From positions 1,845,122 to 1,909,121 of the forward strand of contig MU001492.1 of NCBI GenBank assembly GCA_010093485.1: 64,000 bases of DNA, in the 5' to 3' direction. Source of the DNA: Karstenula rhodostoma CBS 690.94 (Eukaryota; Ascomycota; Dothideomycetes; Pleosporales; Didymosphaeriaceae). Below, in pieces: positions 10,617-21,296 of the stretch (the first letter of the stretch is position 1; each line of letters starts with the position of its first letter). The position numbers and the translations under genes are program-made. The notes under the pieces are model-generated. The model worked only from the letters and a program-made list of their open reading frames with translations, ran no database searches and was not told where the DNA came from.

Positions 10617-11132
10617 TGGTGATGCAAACTATTTGTGCACGTTTTAAGCGTGTCCCGAAACAGAAAGTGCTCTGTGCACCATTACGTTGTCGATCTACTC
10701 ATCCCGGTAGCTCGGCAAGCCGATGCACCCGGCTTGTGCACTTGCACCAAGTGCAAAGCATGCGGCCGTAAGTCTGGAAGTATAGCATTGCGATTGCTGG
10801 TTGTACGGTCAATCTGAATAAGAAAATGTATGAATCACTGTAGCGAAGGGCATGCTTCATGCGAACACCAACAACAAGCTGGTGACTTCTCGCTAGTATG
10901 CACCGAGATCGGCAAGTAAGCATTTTTGTTCACTAGATAGCATCGGCGCTTCATGTCACTCACGCCTTTCCCTTTTCTTCCGTAGGGCTTAACTGTCCGC
11001 ATCCATCGTTCCATTTCGGCACAGTCACCCATATGGTGCGGGAGACTGGTGCGCCCCACTTAGCAGGGGGCAGATTACTTGTAAAAGACCCCTCGAGGGC
11101 TTTGCGAACATTGACAAGCTAGGCTATCGAAC

Positions 11133-11352
11133 CATACTGTGGTTGGAGCCCTATATTTTCCCAGTGGAAACTCCTCGGCTCGGTTTAAAACCAGACAGGA
11201 GCAGAGTTAGCTAGTAATAGGGGGTTCTGATCTTAAAATAGCTTAGCTTTATCCTTTTTATGTATACTGTACATCTTTAGTATATCTTGATTATATTACA
11301 GTATCCACGCTCTGGCAGACCCAGGAAAATATAGGGCTGCAACCACAGTATG
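11133..11352. mobile_element. MITE-like element with 29-bp terminal inverted repeats
   Basis: Termini 11133-11161 and 11324-11352 are inverted copies with one mismatch in 29 positions. The 162-bp interior is AT-rich and non-coding. A TA dinucleotide near each tip (11135-11136 and 11349-11350) would fit a Tc1/mariner-type target duplication, giving an element of 212 bp from CTGTGG to CCACAG. This reading is inference; no transposase is present. Confidence 0.6.
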
Positions 11353-11956
11353 TGTGGCTGTACTTCGTATAGGTACACTCGGTCAAATCAAGGGGTCCTC
11401 CTGACGATGCCACCGAAGAGCCGTTGATCGACGACAGGCAGTGATTTGCAAATGAAGAGAGAGGCGTCGTATGACCTTGCTGCATTCTCTGCATTTTAAA
11501 GAACAAAAGAAGGGGTTGGCGCCCTCTGACTACCTACAGCCGTACGGCGTAGTCCGCGACAACGGTAAGGTATCGCGGACGAGACCGTTTAGTCTGACAC
11601 ATGAACATACCTATGCTATCGCGCATGTTACCATCGCAGCATTACGCATTTAAGCCCGATGTTGCTCAACGAGGCAGGGAGACCAACGAAGACGCGTCAA
11701 GGCTGTGCGTCTTACAAGCTGTCTCCCAAACCCAACGTAATATTCTGTAGCAGCCAAGATCGAATTGCTTCTATGCACAGCTCCAATCGTGCAGGTCTAT
11801 CTTCTATGGCAATCGCCCAATGTTAATGCTACGCCGGCAATGGATCTTGTTTGGACTCGAAAAGTTCTCAATAGTTCGAGGTCTGGATGGGAGGTAAACA
11901 GTATCCATCTATAATATTTAGGTCGCGAAAAGTCTGAATCCAAGGTGTAGATTTGT

Positions 11957-13359
11957 TCAAGACCAGGAAATCCTGTCATTGTTAGCACCGCAGTCCTGTT
12001 CGACAGAGGCGGGAGGAAACTTACGCGAGCATGATTCCAGCCCCAGTAAACATTGCCGCAAACTGCGTGAGGGTTTTTCTGAGCTCTTTGCCCTGATCAG
12101 GACCAGTCTCCAGAAGCTCTGGAATGACTGCCACTGTCCCAACATAAAGGAACGTGCCAGCCGTGAATGGCAGCAGCATGTCTCCCCACCTCAAGCTTGT
12201 GCCGAATAGTCCTGGCCCTTCCGAGGCTCCAGATGCAGATTTGCCACCGAGCTCTTGTACAGCAATACCGATACACGTTCCAAGCAGCGCGCCCAATGCC
12301 GTAACGAACTGTGCACCCATAGCAGCTCGCTTGCTGAAGCCAGATTGGATGAGCAGCGCGAAGTCACCAACCTCATGGGGTATCTCGTGGAAGAAGACGG
12401 CAACGGTTGTAGTTGCGCCGATGGTGGGGGAGGCGTAGAAGGAAGAGCTCATCGCTAAGCCGTCGGTAATGTTGTGAGTGAAGTCAGCGATGAGGTTTAA
12501 GTAGCCACCGAGTTTCACACTCGGATTGATTTCTTTCTTTTGCTCTGTGGCAGTGTCGTGCTGAGCAGAGATATTCGCAACGGGCTTGCGGGCGCGAGCA
12601 CCGTCTTTCAAGTCTGTCCAACGTTAGGAAAACACAGGTGCATGTGACCTTAAGATGACATACCCTTCAACTCGGCCCCTGAAGCAATGGCGCTCGTTTC
12701 AGTCTTCTCGTGAGCATGGCCGTGAGAATGGTCATGACCGCCCTCTCCGCCCGTCGCTATCCTCAAGCCCTTGTCCATGGCCACAAAGGTGAGAAAGCCC
12801 GCCATAATGGCGACTCCCAGAAGAAGATTCTTGTTTGGTTCCACCATAACAAACTTGACTGTATCATGCGGATCCTCGCCGAGAAAGATCTCAGGCAATA
12901 GATGGAAGAGGGTATCGCCCAGCAACCCGCCTACGGCAAAGGCTACCATGACGGACAGCGACGAAGGGTCGATATTGGGCGGGCATAGTGCGAGCAGGAA
13001 GTTGGGCGGACCAGAGATGTATAGCGTCGCGAGGAGTGCGTTGACAGCGGGGCTGCCGGGGAACAGGAAAGAGAAGATTTTGGACGTCACGCTTGACCCG
13101 GAGGGGCTCGAGGCAACTTTATGAGCATTGAGAGCCTGGACGAGAGAGCAGTTCTGATAGCGGTGAGTTTGAGCACATTCGTAATGGACACGCGACATTG
13201 ATTGATTACCTGCAACTGCTCCTCAATCTGCGGGGAAGTTAACGCACCCACGTCGACAGCGGCAGTCTCGCCCTTTACAGCTGCTGCCGATGCACTCCAG
13301 GCCCATACTGCCAGAAACAGTGACAAGGAGGCGAGTGTTTTGTTGCGACGCGACACCAT
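11957..13359 (-). CDS. ZIP-family zinc transporter (Yke4/SLC39A7-like)
   Basis: Zinc transporter, probably of the ER/secretory membrane, moving Zn2+ to the cytosol (family knowledge). Four exons, 13359-13210, 13153-12664, 12613-12025 and 11972-11957, give 414 aa. A signal peptide covers residues 1-27. TM segments follow, then a histidine-rich loop (HDHSHGHAHE, about 189-198), then the two signature helices HNITDGLA (~260) and HEIPHEVGD (~289) with metal-binding His, Asp and Glu. The last intron has GTAAGT, GCTAAC and CAG signals and leads to a 16-nt final exon adding ISWS. Without splicing the protein ends three codons earlier. The gene is divergent from NOP16 over a 312-bp shared promoter. 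Confidence 0.9.
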
Positions 13360-13671
13360 GATGCACGCGCGGGTTCCGGTCGTAATGGGGAAGGTTGTTG
13401 TGTTTGACGCGTGCAGTGACGTCTCAGGGGTCCCCACGCATAGGGCCGAATGTCCACAGGGCTGATGGATGAGGCCAGGTGGTGGACGAGATGAGATGAT
13501 CTGATAAGATGAGATAAGATAACCAGGGTCACGGGCGATTAGATAGTGCTAGCGGGGGCGGCCGGAAAAACGTTGGAATTTTTGGCGGAGAATCGAGGCC
13601 AGAGACTTGGTACACGCCGCAACGACAGCTTTCACACCACGCAGCACTACCACACCTGATCATACGCAAAA
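13360..13671. promoter_or_regulatory. Bidirectional promoter with clustered GATA motifs
   Basis: 312 bp separate the start codons of the divergent zinc-transporter and Nop16 genes. Three WGATAR-type sites (TGATAA at 13502, AGATAA at 13512 and 13517) lie within 20 bp near its centre. In fungi such clusters bind GATA factors of nitrogen or iron regulation. Regulation of either gene by them is inference. Confidence 0.5.
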
Positions 13672-14443
13672 ATGGGTCGCGAGCTACAGAAAAAGAAGAA
13701 CAAGTCATCCATCCCGAAGTTGCGCCACAATCAGCCCTCCAAGAAGAAGATCCTGCAGAACCCCATCATCGCAGCCAACTGGTACTTGACACCGCGCCTA
13801 TGTTTTCTGCAATTCGCACTGACCCACGTCCCTTAGGAACCAGAAGGAAACGCTCTCCCAGAACTACGCTCGGCTCGGCCTAACCGCGCGCCTCAACCAC
13901 GCGACAGGTGGTGTCGAAAAGACGATCAAGACCCTCGGCCTCAACGACGGCAACTCCTCCCGCGCCGATGCCGCCGCCGGCAGCACCGCCGATGCTCTCA
14001 ACATCGTGAGCTCGAAACCTCAGATCGAAGAAGTTGAGGAAATGGAGGTGGAGCGTGACCCCGAAACTGGCGCTATTTTGCGCATCGTGGGTGACAACAA
14101 GGCCAAGGAGAACCCGCTTAACGATCCGTTGACCGAAATACTGGGAGACGACGATGAAATGGAGTGGAATGGCTTTGCGATGGTGCCATCGGAGAGGAGT
14201 GACAACCCTGTCATCAGACAGCTCGAAGCGGCAGCCCGGAACGGCGCGCGGAAAGCACCAAGAGGCCAGAGCCAGCGCGAAGTGGAGTGGCTAGAGCGGT
14301 TAGTGGCCAAGCACGGGGACGACTATGGCCGGATGAGTCGGGATGCGAAGCTCAACCCGATGCAGCAGACCGCATCCGACATCAAGAAGCGCGTAACGAA
14401 GATGAACGAAAACAAGGGAAATGAGCGCAAGGTCTGGACCTGA
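13672..14443 (+). CDS. NOP16: Nucleolar 60S ribosome-biogenesis protein Nop16
   Basis: Nop16 is a nucleolar factor of pre-60S particles. Exons 13672-13781 and 13837-14443 (55-bp intron) give 238 aa. The N-terminus (MGRELQKKKNKSS, with more Lys shortly after) is the usual basic start, and the intron falls inside the conserved NWNQKETLSQNY block. The acidic centre and the C-terminal part (EVEWLERLVAKHGDDYGRM, then Met/Lys-rich helix) match the family, in which the C-terminal WLERLV-type segment is the best conserved. The length is typical. The ATG follows CAAAA, a good context. It is divergent from the zinc-transporter gene. Confidence 0.93.
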
Positions 14444-14993
14444 GCTAGGTGCGGGATAAGTTTCATACATGGTGTTTCAAAGGATCTTGGAGTAACGGAA
14501 CATCGCAGGCAAAGTATGCCGGAACAAAGAGCAGCGCAGACCCAGAGACAGCGAGAGGGCAGAGGTGGAGGAAGAAGCAAAAAAACTCGGGTGCTGTTAG
14601 GTCCGGTGACACTGTCTTCGCAGACCCTTCTCGTGGTTGAGTACAGAGAAGAGAAGCTACAGGAGCGACGTGTGTTGCAGCGCCACATTCTACATCATAA
14701 TAGATCAGGAACGATTTTTTCCATGATGACCTGTTCCTTCTACCCCCTCAACTCCCGAATTCCTCAGTCACAGTAATGAACTGCAGTCCCCGTGGCTGCT
14801 TCCAATGACTCGATGCCGTCGTCGTCCAATGACCTTTGTAATTTCCTAATTCAGCGCTCAGGCAATCACAGATCTACATGCTGTGCCACAGCATATATGA
14901 CAAGTGAGATGCTCGATTTATCCACCACCCCCACTCGAGCTTGACAGCCACTCCGTCTTCGCTCTCGACAACCATACTAACCCCGACATCACA

Positions 14994-16002
14994 ATGACCA
15001 CCACGAAGATCACTGAGGGAAAAGTCGCCTTCCACATTCCCAATGCCGGCAAGCCCTGCGAAACCTGGTACAAAATCGTCGGCGACCTCTCAAGCGGCGT
15101 AACACCCCTCGTAACCCTCCACGGCGGCCCAGGCGCGACGCATGTGTATCTACTCCCATTCATCGATTTACACATCAAGTACGGAATCCCAGTGATTTTC
15201 TACGACCAAGTCGGCTGCGGAAACTCCACGCACCTCCGCGAGAAGAACGGCGACGAAGCTTTCTGGACCGTCGACCTCTTCATCAAGGAGCTGGACAATC
15301 TCGTCGACCACCTAAATCTGCGCGAACACGGGTACGACATCCTCGGCCAAAGCTGGGGAGGCATGCTGGGCGGTGTGTACGCGGCGCGGCGTCCCTTTGG
15401 GCTGCGTAATGTTGTCCTTGCGGATTCGCCGGCGAGTGTCCCACTGATGATGAAGGGTGTGCAGCAGCTCGTTAAGCACTTGCCTGAAGATGTACAGAGG
15501 GATCTCGAGGAGTGCACCCGTGATGGAGACTTTGATAGCGACAAGTACAAGGATGCGTGCTTGGTGTTCTACAAGAAGCATCTTTGTAGAATTTATCCCT
15601 TTCCGGCTGACGTGGAGAAGGCTTTTGCGCAGCTGGAGGACGATCCGACTGTGTATGGGACAATGTAAGCCACCTGCCCTATGTCTTACGCGAATTTGCA
15701 GTGCGTGATCTCACAATGTGCGTGTTAGGTTGGGCCCTTCCGAGATCCTCTGTATAGGCTCGCTGAAAAACTGGGAGGGTTACTCTACGGCGCATCTCAT
15801 CGATTCAGAAGTCTTGTTGATCAACGGACGGTATGATGAGGTGCAGGATCTGGCTGTTGCTCCTTGGTTCCATGCCATCAAGAAGGTAAAATGGCTGCAT
15901 CTTGAAAACTCAAGTCACATGGGTCATTTTGAGGAAAGAGAGAGGTACATGCAGCAGGTTGGAGCGTTTTTGGAAAGTGAGAAGGCGATGCTAGAGATAT
16001 GA
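14994..16002 (+). CDS. Proline iminopeptidase-like alpha/beta hydrolase (peptidase S33)
   Basis: Predicted cytosolic serine hydrolase releasing N-terminal residues (often proline) or hydrolysing amino acid amides. Exons 14994-15664 and 15729-16002 give 314 aa. Visible features: oxyanion motif HGGPG (43-47), nucleophile elbow GQSWGG with Ser120, acid Asp near 260 in NGRYDEVQD, and His near 287 in NSSHMGH. The 64-bp intron sits just before the conserved LGPSEILCIGSLKNW block; an internal AG in the intron is skipped to keep frame. The ATG at 14994 has A at -3; an upstream in-frame ATG at 14904 would add 30 residues that look like UTR. The family covers both S33 aminopeptidases and L-amino acid amidases, so substrate specificity is open. 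Confidence 0.9.
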
Positions 16003-16169
16003 TATATTCAGCCGTGACGACAATCGTCCGGCCCTCCGGGGCGCTCCCAGTATGATGCATGATGAGTCATTATGCGCCATCATTGGCTGGAATCTCATTC
16101 CTTTAAAATGGACTTCATGTACAGCATTCGAATCCCCGTCGTTGTCACATCGCCTAATCAAGATTGACG

Positions 16170-17962
16170 ATGGGGCTAGCAACAGAGCTGTATGAGAGCG
16201 TCTACTCTGACGCTTGGTATGGCTATTTTGCATCATTATTCGTGGTATTACTTGGTTTTATTTTCTTCGCCTATTCGAGACAGCAAAAAAACGATGATTT
16301 CCCAACGATTAACTTTTATCCAAGAGACTGGATACTCAAACGAGCCCATGAGGCCTTCATCGCAGATGCGAAGGGTTTGATTCAGGAGGGGTTCCGGAAA
16401 GTACGTCTCACCGCACTAGAGCCTACGTCATATTCAGTCTCGCTGACCGGAATTAGTTCAACGGACCTTTTCGCATCATAACGACGTTGGGGTCGAGAAT
16501 CATTCTACCTGCTGAGTATGCGGATTGGGTGAAGAAGAGTCCAGATTTGGACCATCAGGCTTTCGTGTCTGAGGTGGGCCAGCAGATCTATTATTCTCTA
16601 CACAACATATTGAGGAGGGGAAGGAATTCTTCGCAGGCTATCCCGGGTTCGAAGGGACCACTGCAGTGTCCGATCCACATGCAGTGCTTATCAGCGTGGT
16701 GAAAAACAAACTGGCGCAGAATTCACGCACGTCGACGATCCTACTTTGCAGGTTCCGAAGGGAAGCTAATGTGAAGAATAGAGATTCAGAAGTTCCATAC
16801 GCATGTGTCGGCGGGTGTGGCGGAGTCTTGGGGAGAAGGAAATGGTGAGTATTGTCACCCGTGAAGCCACTGCAAGTCAATTTCCGGTAACACAATTAAA
16901 CAGCCTGGCGCGACGCCCGTTGGACCGAAACGGGAGTCACTCTTATTGGGCTCATTTCTGCTTCAGTATTCGTTGGCGATGAACTGGCAAAGAACACGAC
17001 ATGGCAGAAGATTACGACTGGCTACGCCATGACCATGTTCATGGCTGCGCGCGCTCTGCGAACCTGTCCATCATGGACCAGGCCATTCATTCACTGGCTC
17101 CTGCCAGCATGTCGTACCTGTCGCGCTGAGGTGAAGCGCGCACGCCGTATCCTCCAACAGGAACTGGAAAAGCGAGCCATTCAAAAGAAAGAAGCTGCTT
17201 CAGATCAAGGCCAGGTGCCAGAGAAACGAGAAGATGCTATTACTTGGGTGGAAGAAGTCACTGCGGGCCGCGCTTACGGCCCCGTCGGGATGCAGCTTGG
17301 AATGTCCATGGCTGCCGTCGTCACGACGTCCGAGCTGCTCAAACAAGCTCTGATCAATATTTGTGCGCACCCAGAGCTTGTCGAGCCGTTACGGGATGAG
17401 ATCGAGACTTCAGTACGTGCACATGGCTGGACGACAGCTGGGCTCTTCAACATGCAGCTGCTGGATAGTGTTATCACGGAAACACAGCGACTCAACCCGC
17501 TAGCTGAAGGTATACTGTAATTGACTCCACTTCAGCTACGCGCTTCGCTAACACGGCATCAAGTCAATCTCGAGCGAAAAGCGGTGCGCGATGTCAAGCT
17601 CCCCAACGGACAAATTGTGCCGCGAGGAACCACCATCTCCGTTCCTCAACCCAGAGATCTACGAGCGTCCCGAGCAGTTCGACGGTTACCGGTACGTGAA
17701 GCTCCGCCAGGAAGGTGGGAAATGGACCAGTGCTTCCGCTGCTGTATCCACGAGCGCAGACCACTTTGTGTTTGGCATGGGCAAGTTCATCTGCCCCGGT
17801 CGCTTTTTCGCCGTTGCAGAGGTCAAAACTGCGCTTGCGGTTATTCTGCTGGCGTATGATGTGAGACTAAAACCGGGATATGTTCCGAAGATTATTCGAT
17901 ATGGTTTTGAGGTCATGGCGGATCCGGGTGCTTGTGTGGAGGTCAGGCGGAGGTCTCTTTGA
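16170..17962 (+). pseudogene. Cytochrome P450 (CYP503/ent-kaurene-oxidase-like), frame broken
   Basis: Six exons can be followed: 16170-16400, 16457-16573, 16615-16726, 16782-16844, 16904-17509 and 17564-17962. Conserved parts are the N-terminal TM segment, FNGPFRIITT, FFAGYPGFEG, the I-helix with AAVVTTS, ExxR in ETQRL, and haem loop FGMGKFICPGRFF. Two problems are seen. Intron 3 only works as a GC-AG intron (16727-16781; branch point GCTAAT). The last exon also changes reading frame near 17640-17650, between the GTTIS block and NPEIYERPEQFDGY, where family members have about eight more residues; this looks like a small frame-shifting deletion. The haem-binding end is thus out of frame, so the gene is probably dead unless the assembly has an error there. 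It lies 167 bp downstream of the peptidase gene on the same strand. Confidence 0.7.
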
Positions 17963-18698
17963 GTTGAGTCGAGTGGTGCCGGCATGCATCAACGCTAGTA
18001 GGACCCATAGACTTGGACGGCGCTTTTAGAGAAACGACACTGTGGGTCTGTGGACACCTGTACTTTAGAGCAATCTAGATTCTAATTGCACCATGCCTAT
18101 ATTCCGAGCTTCGCTCATGTGGTGTTGATGATCGTGCTACTGGTAAAGGTGAAACTTGGTGACTACGGGGGTTGACTGTGGGTCGGTGGGGGCGATGAAC
18201 TGTGGTACGGATGTTGCTGAATCACCTCAACGTCAACCATTTTGTATGACTCCTATGCCATCTGAGAGTCATAAGGTTCCATGGAGTGTATCCGAGTTCC
18301 AGTGCTTTGATCATGACCGCTTCTCTTTGTATGCTGATGTGTCAAGTCCGATGAAGACCGATCAATGACACTGGTAGCTGTAGCTGTGGAAAATGAATAA
18401 AGGGAGTTTGCACGCGGAACTACTCAACTGAAGAGCGTAAGCGCCTCTCCAGATTACCCCTGTCGGTTGTCGGTGGTGAGCGTGTGATCTTTCCGTTTCC
18501 CGTATGCGGGTTACCGTAGAGACGCGTGCACCCGCATCCACTAGGTATACAAACGCTCTCAATCCCCTGGTAAATTCCAGCACCCACATTCTCCCAACCG
18601 TACTTTTACACGATTTGGGTCCCCGACCGCCCGCCTCTCGCCTGCACCCGCTTCACAACATATCACAACCGCCGTATTCCCCGCATACCTCACCCGCG
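17963..18698. other. Intergenic region, no gene seen
   Basis: No supported coding sequence. The last 150 bp are pyrimidine-rich (CCCG/CACC), like the 5' leader of the next gene. Confidence 0.4.
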
Positions 18699-19085
18699 AT
18701 GACCCCGCGCGAAGTCTACCGCTACCACGACAAGCGTGGCGACAAAATAATCTTCAAGTTCGACCGTAAGTTGCCCTGGGATTCCACCATTTCTCTTGTG
18801 CAATCTCTCTAACCCCGTGCAGCCGCACTTATCAACGACCCCACGGATGGGCCTCTCTCCATCTTCCACGTGTGGATGCACCAAACCAAGACGACGACGC
18901 AATGGAGCTCCATGCTTCTCGACCGACTAAGTGCAGCGGAACGGTGGCAGGCGGACAAGAAGCCGATGGTAGGTCTGTTGCTCTGGCAAGGCGAGATCAA
19001 CGGAAAGCAGATGGTAGTTCGTTTTGTGGGATTTGAAAAAAGCGAGAAGGGCTGGATGGTGGAGGCTCCGGGGAGGTTTGCTTGA
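18699..19085 (+). CDS. Conserved-looking small protein of unknown function
   Basis: Exons 18699-18765 and 18823-19085, joined by a 57-bp intron with GTAAGT, CTAAC and CAG signals, give 109 aa. I do not recognise it. The sequence is globular-looking: an N-terminal basic part (MTPREVYRYHDKRGDKIIF), a central FHVWMHQTKTTTQWSSMLL segment and an alternating hydrophobic region (MVGLLLWQGE). The 3' end is uncertain. Just before the stop, the +1 frame reads DGWDGRRFENEG into a good donor at 19119 (GTAAGTG), with an acceptor ending about 19173 and a short basic tail after it. The annotated stop could therefore reflect a frameshift or a missed splice. Confidence 0.55.
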
Positions 19086-19816
19086 TGGTTGGGATGGGCG
19101 GCGGTTTGAGAACGAAGGGTAAGTGTTTGATTTCGATGGTGGAAGAACGAGAGGGAAGATTGACACGAAACAGGGCTCGCAAGGCTAAGCCGTAGCTTCC
19201 ACGAGCACTTGCAGAAGACGGCTAGGTATTCGACCACGGCGTTTGATGCAATTTGAGCTGGTAACATGGGGCGGAATGTGAAAGAAGGTATGGTACGATA
19301 CAACAGGACGACCAAAGAACGATGCGAAAATCTGCGCCTGGTACATAGACAACAAATGAAGCAACTTGCACTCGAACAGCCTTACTGTGTTTCGTGCGAT
19401 CCACTACCAGTCAGCTCTACCTTTCAAACGGTGGATCTGGAAGAAGACATCCAAAGTTAGCATCCATGGCTGATGTCTGAGGTGGCGCTCATGCTGTTGC
19501 ATCGACAAGCCGCAATATCGGGCCTCGGCGAAGCTCTCGGATCGCAGACAAAGGGTATGTTCTATACTATATTACTGCCATCGCTAATGAATAACAAATA
19601 GGGCGGGTTGTGTGGACGATATGTATATTCTGGTGTTGATGTTTCACGCTTTGGTTATCTCCGGACCCACTCAAACTACCGACATCGCGTCATTCGCGTA
19701 GCTGATGCGCCAACTTTGGGATTACCAATCGATAGCCATCCCAACCACCTCCGGCCATTGGATTGCATCCGTCTTCATCATTACCTTTGTTGAATATTCC
19801 ATCGATTTCTGAAGGG
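19086..19816. other. Intergenic region, no supported gene
   Basis: Contains one intron-like segment (donor about 19555, branch GCTAAT, acceptor TAG about 19601) joining two short frames. The resulting ~40-residue peptide has no recognisable feature. Otherwise nothing is seen. Confidence 0.3.
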
Positions 19817-21031
19817 ATGGCTTCGCCCCGTGTCCTTGAGGCTAGCCGTGAGCCTAACGAGCGATCGTCTCTGCTCTCCGTGGATCCAGTTCCCGAGCAG
19901 CAGGATGGATCCCCAGATGATACATCAGACACCGCGTCCTTGAAGTCGCAATCGGAAGAGCCCCCCAGCAGATACCGGCTCCTTTGGTGGGCTTTGGGAA
20001 TTGTGCTCGTCGAAGTCCTCATCGCACTTTTCATCCAGGGCTGGATCGAGTCCGACGATGTGGATTTTGACCTAGGTGCCGCATTGAAACGCGCCTTAGG
20101 TGGCGGCCTGAGTGGTGCCGCAGCCATGGTCCTCCAAGTGCTCCTTTTGATGCCAATCAGGACGATCATGAACTACCAATATCGGCATGGTTCCTCCCTA
20201 AGCGTGGCAACGCGAACGTTATACAATGACGGAGGCATACGACGATACTACCAGGGTATCGGTGCTGCGCTTTTCCAAGGTCCGATAGCAAGATTTGGAG
20301 ACACAGCTGCCAACGCTGGGATTCTCGCGCTGTTAAGTTCGAACGGGTATCTGGCGCAATTACCCTCGCCTATCAAGACGATTTTTGCGTCTGCCTGCGC
20401 TGCTGCTTTCAGAATGACTTTAACGCCAATCGATACACTCAAAACGACGTTACAGGCGCAGGGTGCTGGTGGTACTGCTTTGCTTCGGCAGCGTGTCAAG
20501 ACGGACGGGATTGGGAGTCTTTGGTGGGGAGCATTTGCCACGGCGGCCGCGACGTTTGTGGGGCATTATCCCTGGTTTGCCACGGTACATTCTGCTTTTC
20601 AAACTCGAAAGACGTGTTCTAACATTTGCCTTTAGTACAATTGGCTCTCAGAAGCTCTTCACGAGCCAGATAAGAACCACCAACTCTTCTTGTGGCTCTT
20701 GCGCGCAGCTTTTATCGGTTTCTGCGCCTCGATTGTATCGGACTCCATTTCCAACTCCCTTCGTGTCATCAAAACCTACCGTCAGGTCAATGACACGAAA
20801 GTATCATATAGTAGGTGCACTGCATTAAAGCTTGTAGCGATAGTGACTGACGTATCTGCAGGGGAGGCAGCGAGGCGAGTTATCCGTCAAGATGGAAGGC
20901 TGGGCTTGTTTGGACGCGGCTTGAAGACGCGCATTCTGGCGAACGGACTGCAAGGCATCATGTTCTCTATCTTGTGGAAATTGTTTCTTGGGATTTGGGA
21001 GAACAAAACCGGCAGCAAAAACAATGTGTAA
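19817..21031 (+). CDS. Mitochondrial carrier family protein
   Basis: Predicted inner (or outer) mitochondrial membrane carrier of the SLC25 fold, substrate unknown. Exons 19817-20584, 20636-20810 and 20862-21031 give 370 aa. An unusual N-terminal extension of ~60 Ser/Glu-rich residues is followed by an extra TM segment (LLWWALGIVLVEVLIALF). Three carrier repeats follow. Only the second keeps the classical PxDxxK signature (TPIDTLKTTLQ). The first has PIRTIM, and the third lacks the Pro and Asp (SISNSLRVIKTY). The C-terminal block GLFGRGLKTRILANGLQG is typical of the family's end. Degenerate signatures suggest a divergent carrier, as in fungal outer-membrane or orphan carriers. Confidence 0.82.
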
Positions 21032-21296
21032 ATCAGTAAGAGGTGAGACACGAAGTACAAGCGATAGACGGAGGAGTGAGAGAATGGAAAAATGTTGGAG
21101 AAAACGTTGGTACACGTAAAATTATGCTAAATGTGATAGGAACTACAGTGAGTCATGGACAGGTCTGATTGCTAAGACGGCAAAGCAAAGAAAGATGCTT
21201 TGCAAGTTACACGAGAATAGAGAGAAAATTGATACTAATTCCGGGTGAAGATTCGCGGTCAAAGACAGCACATACTTACCTCTTAGATGATCATGG

